DNA of 33,426 bases from an uncultured Alphaproteobacteria bacterium (lineage in GTDB: Bacteria > Pseudomonadota > Alphaproteobacteria > Rickettsiales > UBA1997). Position numbers and translations under genes: made by a program. Location: NCBI GenBank assembly GCA_903937405.1, contig CAIZZE010000014.1, positions 1 to 33,426 of the forward strand, written 5' to 3'. Shown here piece by piece: positions 1 through 5,902 of this stretch; positions within the stretch are counted from its first letter, which is position 1; each line of letters begins with the position of its first letter. Below the pieces are notes generated by a model, which was given only the letters and a program-made list of their open reading frames with translations, made no database searches and had not been told where the DNA came from.

Positions 1-25
1 ACATTTTGGACAAGTTTTTAGTCAT
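1..25 (-). CDS. Transposase N-terminus (partial, runs off the window edge)
   Basis: Read on the minus strand, an ATG at 25 opens a frame of eight codons (MTKNLSKM) before the window ends. It begins 63 bases inside the 51-bp inverted repeat at 89-139, where a transposase start would be expected. The matching 3' end of a minus-strand transposase lies at the right edge beside the other inverted repeat. Eight codons alone prove nothing; the call rests on position and on the paired arrangement at the two edges. Confidence 0.35.
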
Positions 26-139
26 GTTTTTTGACTGGAATTTAGAGGTTTCTATTCGGAGAGAATAGAAAAAACTTGGAAAGCCTTGAAACTGGGGGCG
101 AAAAGTGGATTTTTAGCCCCCCATTTTTTTAATTATGCC
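1..139 (-). mobile_element. 5' end of an insertion sequence (left window edge)
   Basis: Bases 89-139 are the exact reverse complement of 33288-33338 (51 of 51 bases). The outer tip reads ggcataattaaaaaaat on the minus strand. Inside the repeat, the left edge has a short leader and a possible transposase start, while the right edge has a transposase C-terminus and stop codon, both on the minus strand. This is what the two ends of one IS would look like. The IS boundary at 139 cuts into a host gene that continues from 140. IS family not assigned. Confidence 0.65.
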
Positions 140-547
140 CAAAAAGATAAGCTATCAGCTTACAAAGCAATATTACTAAATTCACTTTGTAACACTGATG
201 TAAAGGAAAGTGAAAAAGAATATTTTCTTAATTTGGTAAATAATTTGACGACCTTACATCTAAGAATTTTATCGTTTCTTTATAGTCCCAAATCATATCT
301 GAATGCTAGAAATATGGATGAAAAAAGTCTAGTAGGTGGTTTTAGCCAAATGTTTGAATACGTATTTAAGGATATAGATTTTGAGATAATAAAGAATGCT
401 TTCCAAGAGCTATATGATATGGGTCTAGTTAACACAAAAAAAGATGCGTTTTATACAATGACATCCTCTTCTGGTTTACATCTTTTGGATGATAGAACTA
501 GTAACTTTGGTAAAAGATTTATCAAGTTTATTACTTTTGGTGAATAG
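140..547 (+). pseudogene. 5'-truncated gene, unknown function, cut by the edge IS
   Basis: An open frame runs from about 86 to the stop at 545-547, but its first 18 or so codons (from TTG at 86) are the inverted repeat of the flanking IS read through. Host-derived sequence starts at 140 with QKDKLSAYKAILLNS and gives about 135 residues. They are mostly helical and charged, with no signal peptide or membrane segment, and have a winged-helix-like end (DMGLVNTKKDAFYTMTSSSG). The pattern resembles the C-terminus of small accessory proteins that pair an alpha-helical body with a terminal wHTH. The stop is 32 bases before the SIR2-like gene on the same strand, so the two may have been one operon. 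The true N-terminus is missing from the window. Function not recognised. Confidence 0.6.
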
Positions 548-579
548 GTCTATTTTTTAAATTTAATCACAAAGATGTA

Positions 580-1818
580 ATGATTGAAAAACCAATAATT
601 GAAAAAACGGTTATCGTTCTAGGTGCAGGAGCAAGTAGTGATTATGGATTTCCTGTTGGGAATGCGCTTATCAAAAATATTCTAAACGAAGAGGAGCATG
701 GTTTTTGTGTTTTTGGAGAACGAAGCAAGTTAAGCGACCAACACAAAATTTTTGATTTTGAAAATTTGACCCATCTTCCAGATGAGATTCTGGGAGACAA
801 TAAGAGGGAAGAAATTGGAAAAATTGTCGTTGGTTCCAAGAGCCAAAGTATAAAACTAAACCATTTCAAATTTTTTAGAAATTTTATCAGCGGTTTGAAG
901 CTTTATAGAAACTCCCAAATCAATTATTTTTTAAGAACATTTTCAAGATACGAAAAGTTTGGAAAGATCATGATTGTGCGCGAAATTTTGAAACAAGAAG
1001 CTGTTGCAAAAGAAAAAATTGAGAGAGGTGGATTTTATGCGAAAAATCGCATTTCTAAAGCGGATGGTCAGGAAATAAAAGGTGAGCAAGATTGGCTTGG
1101 GGTTTTTTTTGCTAATTTGATTCAGAAAGCAAAAAAGCCAGAAGATCTAAAAACAATTTCTGATAACCTAACGATTGTCACATTTAATTATGATCTGCTG
1201 TTCGAGCATTATTTAAATGAGTTCTGTAAAGGAGATGATGAGTGGGGAAAGGCTTTAGAAGAGTTCAAAAAAAATCTAAAGATCATTCATATTTATGGAA
1301 AGATTGGAAGATTTGAGTGGGAAAGTGAAAAAAACCTAAAAGAAATTTATGGTGAAGAGGTTTTTAAAACTTTTGCTCTTAGAGTAGATAATGAGTGCTT
1401 CGGATTCTTGAATGGAAAATATGATTACGAAAAAATTCGTGATTTATCGGAAGGTATAAAAGTTATCGGTGGTGAGAAGCATCGGGAAGATTTGCTTCAT
1501 ATAAAACAAGCGCGAAACGAGATCTATCATAAAGATTGTAAAAAAATATTTTTCTTTGGTTTTGGTTTTGACAAAAACAACTTAACCGATTGTCTTCAAG
1601 CCAGCAGAGCCAAGTTTAAAAGTAAAAATGTTTACTGCACAATTTATGATGAAGGTGATCGCGAAAGAATTAAGATGTCGGTAGACGAGCATATTAAAAA
1701 CATCAGACATCTAGTAGGACTTGAGAAGGCAGCTGAAGAAGGTAATGCAAATCCGCTATTTGAATATGGTAAGTTTCAAACTGCTCAACAGATTTCATCA
1801 TTGTTACTTTACATTTGA
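580..1818 (+). CDS. SIR2-like domain protein, probable NAD-consuming defence effector
   Basis: A 412-aa protein with sirtuin-type nucleotide-binding signatures: VLGAGASSDYGFP at residues 13-25, the TFNYD block with Asn203 at 201-205, His237 in HIYGKIG, and a late GFGFDKNN block at 327-334. The Asn and His are the usual catalytic pair of SIR2 and SIR2_2 NADases. Proteins of this class act in anti-phage systems by depleting NAD+ on infection; that role is inferred from the family and from the neighbouring restriction-modification genes. No transmembrane segment is seen. The middle (residues 60-180) is basic and unassigned and may be a sensor or adaptor domain. ATG at 580 is preceded by AAAGATGTA rather than a strong Shine-Dalgarno. 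It may be the downstream partner of the truncated gene ending at 547. A standalone sirtuin-like enzyme is the alternative. Confidence 0.78.
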   Translation: MIEKPIIEKTVIVLGAGASSDYGFPVGNALIKNILNEEEHGFCVFGERSKLSDQHKIFDFENLTHLPDEILGDNKREEIGKIVVGSKSQSIKLNHFKFFRNFISGLKLYRNSQINYFLRTFSRYEKFGKIMIVREILKQEAVAKEKIERGGFYAKNRISKADGQEIKGEQDWLGVFFANLIQKAKKPEDLKTISDNLTIVTFNYDLLFEHYLNEFCKGDDEWGKALEEFKKNLKIIHIYGKIGRFEWESEKNLKEIYGEEVFKTFALRVDNECFGFLNGKYDYEKIRDLSEGIKVIGGEKHREDLLHIKQARNEIYHKDCKKIFFFGFGFDKNNLTDCLQASRAKFKSKNVYCTIYDEGDRERIKMSVDEHIKNIRHLVGLEKAAEEGNANPLFEYGKFQTAQQISSLLLYI

Positions 1819-1860
1819 TGGTTCGAAACAAAAACCGCCTACCAAGTCATTTTTCGAACT

Positions 1861-1902
1861 AACCAACCCCTGATTTCATTGTTCCCCAAGTGGGTGTTGG
1901 TT
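1861..1902. repeat. Imperfect hairpin downstream of the SIR2-like gene
   Basis: aaccaacccc at 1861-1870 pairs with gggtgttggtt at 1892-1902, a 10-bp stem with one bulged T. It starts 43 bases after the stop codon. No T-run follows, so it is not a classical intrinsic terminator. It could still stabilise or end the upstream transcript. Confidence 0.45.
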
Positions 1903-2285
1903 AAATACCAGTTGAAAGTAGAGTGAGTTCGAACTTTTTTACGCTAGTGCGGTTGAGCAAAATTTGATAAAAAAATTTGCATAAATTTTCTGCAGTTTTT
2001 GCTTCTAAGGGAATTTTATCTCCAAATCTCTGTCGTTACCGATCTTTAAGAAAGTCTACATAATAAAGGCTCAGAAGCATATCAGCTTAAAAAATAAGAT
2101 CAGAAAATTCTCCATTTCATGCTTTTTTTAAGCGCAAATTTTAGCTTAAAGCTGCTTGAATTTAGATCTCCAAGCCAAGTGGTAGAAACATCTAGGAAGT
2201 ATTGATTTTACTGGTTGAAAGGCAGTATGTAAGGAAGAAGGGGAGACTAGTTCGAATAACTTACGCTAAAATTAAAAAACTGTCT

Positions 2286-2325
2286 GGAGCCTTGAGGCTA
2301 TAAGCCTCAAAAAGAAAGTGGCTCC
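2286..2325. repeat. Nested hairpin in the non-coding segment
   Basis: The inner stem ttgaggct (2292-2299) and agcctcaa (2303-2310) is perfect, with a 3-base loop. The outer stem ggagcc (2286-2291) pairs with ggctcc (2320-2325), leaving a 9-base purine-rich bulge (2311-2319) on the 3' side only. Fourteen base pairs with one asymmetric bulge is a plausible folded RNA. No U-run follows, so a terminator is unlikely. Confidence 0.55.
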
Positions 2326-2555
2326 TCATGCTGGACAAATTTAGAACCAATATGAAAGAGATAGTTTATGTGGCTAAGCGTGCGGAATATTGCATTGGAT
2401 TGAATTTGACTGCCTTATGAATTGAAGTTTTTAATGTGAATCCGCGCTCAGGATCCTTACTCTACTTTTACTTGGTAAAATCTGGAATAAAAAGATGCAA
2501 AATAAGTTCCTGTGCGTTTTAATTGAAATCAAATATAATCCATTTAATTCCGAAA

Positions 2556-3050
2556 ATGACCTACGATATAAAATTTTTGAAGCGTGAAAAGCTTTCTGAA
2601 CTTTGCAAGAATATAGTAAATACCTTGCAGAAATCAGCCGACTCAGAAGAAAAAGCTTTATATAAGAACATCATAGACCCCTTTTCCGCTTTATTTGATG
2701 CTTCATTCCACGGTATTTCACTGACAGAGTGGCTTAAATCTGAGAAAATAAGGCAAATCCAAAAAACCTTTCAAAATGAAATAGGAACTTTTCATCAAGA
2801 AATTCTAGGGAGTATTGATGGTTGGGAAAACTTAGGAACTGGAGGTGTGGTGGATGTAATTAATAAAGAAAGGAAAATAATAGCGGAAGTTAAGAATAAA
2901 TTTAACACTACCAAGGGAAACCATAAGATCGCAATTTATGATGATTTTCAATCTTTATTAGATGGAAAGTATAGTGGATATACGGCATATTATGTTTCGA
3001 TTCTCACAAAAAAAAGAATCAATAAACCATTCACTCCACCAGACAAGGCA
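2556..3050 (+). pseudogene. Eco47II-family type II restriction endonuclease, 5' part, interrupted by IS
   Basis: From ATG 2556 the protein matches the Eco47II/Sau96I-type endonuclease family (cleaves GGNCC): DPFSALFDASFHGISLTEWL, then FHQEILGSIDGWENLGTGG, then a PD-(D/E)xK-like core with Asp in GGVVDVINKERK and IIAEVKNKFN, then IYDDFQSLL and TAYYVSIL. It breaks off after KPFTPPDKA at 3050, where the IS3-family element begins. The reading frame resumes at 4415 in register. A TTG start at 2523 would add 11 residues; ATG 2556 fits the family better. The frame runs on into IS sequence and stops at 3086, so any product has lost its C-terminus. Intact it would have been about 237 residues. Paired with the methyltransferase downstream. 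Confidence 0.88.
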
Positions 3051-3163
3051 ATGCCCCCCAAATTTAAGACACTTTCTACCTTCTAAATTTGATATAAAAT
3101 CAGCTGAAGTTTCATAATTTCAGTTTGATAATTTTTAATCATCAAATTTAAGGAGAAGGATTT

Positions 3164-3424
3164 ATGCCAAAAGGTTATCCAAGTTTAAATGAAACTCAAA
3201 AATCAGAAATTATTAATCGTGTTACTGATAAAGGCGAGAGAGTTCCAGATTTAGCCCGTGAATATGGTGTAATTCCAAAAACCATTTACAATTTGCTGCG
3301 TAACAAAGCCAATCAACCTCAGGCAGTTTTAGAATTAGCTAAATTAAAGCGTGAGAACGAGGCTTTAATTAGCATAATCGGCTCTTTAGTTGCTGAGAAT
3401 CGATTAGGAAAAAAAAAGAAGTAA
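3164..3424 (+). CDS. IS3-family transposase OrfA
   Basis: An 86-aa basic protein with an N-terminal helix-turn-helix (residues 8-47: LNETQKSEIINRV, DLAREYGVIPKTIYNLL) and a leucine-spaced C-terminal helix (LELAKLKRENEALISIIGSL), the usual OrfA layout for end binding and oligomerisation. A good ribosome site, aaggagaagg, precedes ATG 3164. The gene ends in a run of nine A (3409-3417) just before the stop, the usual place for programmed frameshifting in this family. OrfB lies in the +1 frame, not the commonly used -1 frame. Confidence 0.88.
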   Translation: MPKGYPSLNETQKSEIINRVTDKGERVPDLAREYGVIPKTIYNLLRNKANQPQAVLELAKLKRENEALISIIGSLVAENRLGKKKK

Positions 3425-3437
3425 GCGCGAGGTTATC

Positions 3438-4316
3438 GTGAATTATTTTTCTTCCGCAGATTCGTCAAAAGAATCGCCTGTAATCAGCAAATCTGCTGCT
3501 TGTAGCAAAATATCAATTTCTCGAACTAATCTTTATTACCAGCCAAAACTTCCAAGCAAAGATTTACTTTTAAAGCAGCAAATCGAAGCTGTTTTGTTGG
3601 AGCATAAAGCCTATGGCTACAGACGCATTGCTATTGCTCTTAATGTTAATCATAAAAGAGTTCGCCGTGTAATGAAGCTCTTTAACATCAAAACAAAGAA
3701 GCTTCGAAAAAAACCAAGAACAAGAATTGGGGCAAATAAATTTCTGGTTAACTCTGCTAAAAATCTATTCGCAGAAATGGTAATAAATCAGCCAAATCAG
3801 GCTTGGGTTTCAGACTTCACTTATTTGTCTTATCAAGGCAAATTTATGTATTTGGCAACAATTCTTGATGCTTTTAGCAGGGAAGTAATTGCATGGAATA
3901 TTAGCGTCAGGCATAACAAGGAGCTAATAACATCAACCTTGATTGATGCCTTAAATAAAAGAGAAAAAACTCCTGAAATCTTTCACTCTGATCAGGGCAG
4001 TGAATATCGCAGCAATCAACTCACTGAAATTCTAAGATCTAAAAACATCAAAGCTTCAATGAGTAAAAAGAGCTCTCCTTGGCAAAATGGCAAACAAGAA
4101 TCTTTTTACCAAAAATTCAAATTTGAGCTTGAAGATTTTAACAGCTATCCAAGTCAAGGTGAGCTGATTGAAGCAATTGCAATTCAAATTCACTACTACA
4201 ATCACAAACGCATTCACAGCGCTTTGAAGATGCCGCCGACAATCTTTTACCAAAGATTTAAAACAGCAGAAACTTCAAAAGATTTCGCCGCGCCTTTGCA
4301 TCTCTCTTATGCATAA
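3438..4316 (+). CDS. IS3-family transposase OrfB (DDE integrase)
   Basis: A 292-aa catalytic transposase with a retroviral-integrase-type fold. An HTH_21-like region (residues 40-85, HKAYGYRRIAIALN) comes before the DDE core: Asp126 in WVSDFTYL, Asp185 in HSDQGSEY and Glu221 in NGKQESFYQKFK, with exactly 35 residues between the second Asp and Glu as usual. It ends with the conserved YNHKRIHSALKMPP block. The frame is open from 3408. The start given is GTG 3438, after a weak gcgagg site, but the protein may instead be made as an OrfA-OrfB fusion by slippage on the A-run. All catalytic residues are present, so it looks intact. Confidence 0.9.
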   Translation: MNYFSSADSSKESPVISKSAACSKISISRTNLYYQPKLPSKDLLLKQQIEAVLLEHKAYGYRRIAIALNVNHKRVRRVMKLFNIKTKKLRKKPRTRIGANKFLVNSAKNLFAEMVINQPNQAWVSDFTYLSYQGKFMYLATILDAFSREVIAWNISVRHNKELITSTLIDALNKREKTPEIFHSDQGSEYRSNQLTEILRSKNIKASMSKKSSPWQNGKQESFYQKFKFELEDFNSYPSQGELIEAIAIQIHYYNHKRIHSALKMPPTIFYQRFKTAETSKDFAAPLHLSYA

Positions 4317-4414
4317 GAGAGATGCAAAACAACCAATTGATCATTTAATTCAAAAAAGTTAAATGATTAATAATTCAGATTTAGAAGGGACAGGTTGTTT
4401 AAAAAAGGGGTGCA

Positions 4415-4633
4415 TTCCACAATAAAACCAAAGAAAGAAGACCGGAAAATAAGAATATAATTGAGATAGATGGAAAGTCTTTTTACAAAATTGTGACTGG
4501 AGATGAAGACGCTATATATAAGCTATATAGAGCAATACCTGAAATTCTATCAGAAATTTTGAATAGCGATAACGCAAAAATTATTTCAGATCCTTTGTTT
4601 GAAAAACTATTCGAACAAGCTTTTAAAAAATAA
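4415..4633 (+). pseudogene. Eco47II-family restriction endonuclease, 3' part, after the IS
   Basis: This is the remaining 72 codons of the interrupted endonuclease: FHNKTKERRPENKNIIEIDG, then SFYKIVTGDEDAIYKLYRAIPEIL and a helical tail ending EQAFKK with stop TAA at 4631-4633. The sequence continues the family's C-terminal region (KPFTP...NKTKERRPEN...IDGKSFY). It is in register with the 5' part once the IS and one GCA are removed. No start codon or ribosome site of its own is evident. Confidence 0.88.
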
Positions 4634-4658
4634 CCCTTGCCTTATGTAAAGGGTTATT
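4629..4658. promoter_or_regulatory. Perfect 10-bp inverted repeat between endonuclease and methyltransferase
   Basis: aataaccctt (4629-4638) and aagggttatt (4649-4658) are perfect complements around a 10-base spacer, overlapping the endonuclease stop codon. A possible promoter, TTGCCT (4637-4642) and TAATAA (near 4659), overlaps the right half, 30 to 50 bases before the methyltransferase start. No U-run follows. Because the methyltransferase has a fused HTH domain, an operator for self-control is plausible; a weak hairpin terminator is the alternative. Confidence 0.5.
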
Positions 4659-4689
4659 AATAATGTCTTGCATTATAAACTAAAAAATA

Positions 4690-5886
4690 ATGCAACCAAT
4701 GAAATTAACTGTTCAAGAAGCCAGTCAGAAGCTAAGCGTATCTGTGGATACAATAAGACGATGGGATAAAAAGGGTCTTATCAAATCAGTTAGATCTGAG
4801 TTGAATTACAGACTATTTGATTTTGACGAAATAGATAGGTTAAGCCAAAAATTTAACGACAAATCCGAATCCAATAATTATAAAATACTAAAATCTTCAA
4901 GAAATACTAACTATAAAGTTATAGAGCTTTTTGCTGGAGCTGGCGGGACTTCATTGGGGTTTGAGAATGCTGGATTGAATCATGTTCTATTAAACGAGTT
5001 TAATAAGGATGCGGTTGCTACTCTAAGAAAAAATTTTCCTGAAAATACAAATATTGTTTTAGATGATGTGGCTAATATTGATTTTAAACCATACGAAGGA
5101 GTTGATGTTGTTCAAGCTGGATTCCCATGTCAGGCATTTAGCTACGCTGGGAAAAGTTTAGGATTCGAAGATACTAGAGGAACCTTATTTTTTGAATTTG
5201 CCAGATGTGTTAAAGAAACGAAGCCGAAAATTGCTATAGGAGAAAATGTCAAAGGCTTATTAAGGCATGACGATGGTAAAACCTTAAATACCATGATTAA
5301 TGTTCTTAAAGAAATAGGATACAATGTTCAGTATAGAGTTCTGAAAGCTCAATATTTGGATGTTCCCCAAAAAAGGGAAAGACTAATAATATTAGCAATA
5401 AGAAAAGATTTGGACATACCATTTATTTTTCCAAAAGAGCAAAACTATGTTGTGACTGTTGGTGAAGCGTTAAAAGATTGTCCCAAATCCTTTGGGCAGA
5501 AATATCCAGCTAGGAAAGCCGAGATACTGGATATGATTCCAGAAGGGGGTTATTGGAGAGATTTGCCAGAAGAGCTTCAAAAAGAATATATGATGGCTAG
5601 TTATTATCATACAGGAGGTAGAACTGGTATGGCTAGGAGGCTTTCAAGAGACGAACCCTCTCTAACCTTAACATGTAGCCCATCTCAGAAACAAACAGAA
5701 AGATGTCACCCAACTGAGACAAGACCTTTGAATGTTAGAGAATACGCAAGAATACAGACATTTCCTGATTCGTGGGAATTTCAAGGATCGATGTCTTCTC
5801 AATATAAGCAAATTGGTAATGCAGTTCCAGTTAATTTAGCCTATCATATTGGAAAATGCGTCATTGAGATGTTGGATAAAAGTTAA
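4690..5886 (+). CDS. DNA cytosine-5 methyltransferase with N-terminal HTH (partner of the Eco47II-like enzyme)
   Basis: A 398-aa protein. Residues 5-58 form a MerR/excisionase-type winged HTH (LTVQEASQKLSVSVDTIRRW, then GLIKSVRSELNYRLFDFDEID). From residue 76 the C5-methyltransferase motifs follow in order: I ELFAGAGGTSLGF (79-91), IV GFPCQAFSYAG with catalytic Cys147, VI ENV (185-187), VIII QKRERLIILA, a target-recognition region (about 250-330), IX RRLSRDEPSLTLTC and X GNAVPVNLA (376-384). All catalytic residues are present. Given the neighbouring Eco47II-family endonuclease it probably methylates a GGNCC-like site. Its endonuclease is broken, so it is likely an orphan now. HTH-fused methyltransferases such as M.SsoII repress or activate their own operon; the palindrome at 4629-4658 is a candidate target. 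Confidence 0.93.
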   Translation: MQPMKLTVQEASQKLSVSVDTIRRWDKKGLIKSVRSELNYRLFDFDEIDRLSQKFNDKSESNNYKILKSSRNTNYKVIELFAGAGGTSLGFENAGLNHVLLNEFNKDAVATLRKNFPENTNIVLDDVANIDFKPYEGVDVVQAGFPCQAFSYAGKSLGFEDTRGTLFFEFARCVKETKPKIAIGENVKGLLRHDDGKTLNTMINVLKEIGYNVQYRVLKAQYLDVPQKRERLIILAIRKDLDIPFIFPKEQNYVVTVGEALKDCPKSFGQKYPARKAEILDMIPEGGYWRDLPEELQKEYMMASYYHTGGRTGMARRLSRDEPSLTLTCSPSQKQTERCHPTETRPLNVREYARIQTFPDSWEFQGSMSSQYKQIGNAVPVNLAYHIGKCVIEMLDKS

Positions 5887-5902
5887 TTTTCATAAAGATG
5901 TA

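Larger units (their letters stand above)
1819..2555. other. Non-coding structured segment between the SIR2-like and restriction genes
   Basis: About 740 bases with no convincing gene. It holds an imperfect hairpin just after the SIR2-like stop (1861-1902), a nested hairpin at 2286-2325, and a repeated motif agttcgaa...ttacgcta at about 1926-1946 and 2250-2267. Other ttcgaa sites occur near 1822 and 1854. No clear RNA family, tRNA or CRISPR is recognised. It could be a decayed gene, an unannotated RNA or a regulatory region. Confidence 0.5.
3051..4411 (+). mobile_element. IS3-family insertion sequence inside the restriction endonuclease gene
   Basis: About 1361 bp with orfA and orfB in the IS3 arrangement. 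The ends are imperfect inverted repeats: left tgccccccaaatttaag then ctttctaccttctaaat; right, on the minus strand, tgcaccccttttttaaac then ctgtcccttctaaat. The trinucleotide GCA at 3048-3050 recurs at 4412-4414, consistent with a 3-bp target duplication. Removing the element and one GCA restores the endonuclease frame. The exact outer base is uncertain because the TG...CA ends typical of IS3 would overlap the duplicated bases. Both orfs are open, so the copy may be active. Confidence 0.88.

Noticed and set aside
86-139. Frame from TTG 86 that would give the truncated gene a start codon.
   Set aside because: Those codons are IS inverted repeat; the same bases occur at the other window edge, so they are not the gene's own N-terminus.
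2311-2325. agtggctcc matches the tRNA-Asn 3' end and its flank (12131-12139), suggesting the other attachment site of the island.
   Set aside because: Only about 9 bases match and they are part of the nested hairpin; too short to call an att site.
1819-2555. Retron or CRISPR-like element in the non-coding segment.
   Set aside because: No reverse transcriptase or cas gene, and no regularly spaced repeats.
5849-5902. Upstream start of the 615-aa gene overlapping the methyltransferase.
   Set aside because: The additional residues are the methyltransferase end read out of frame; ATG 5903 has the shared leader.
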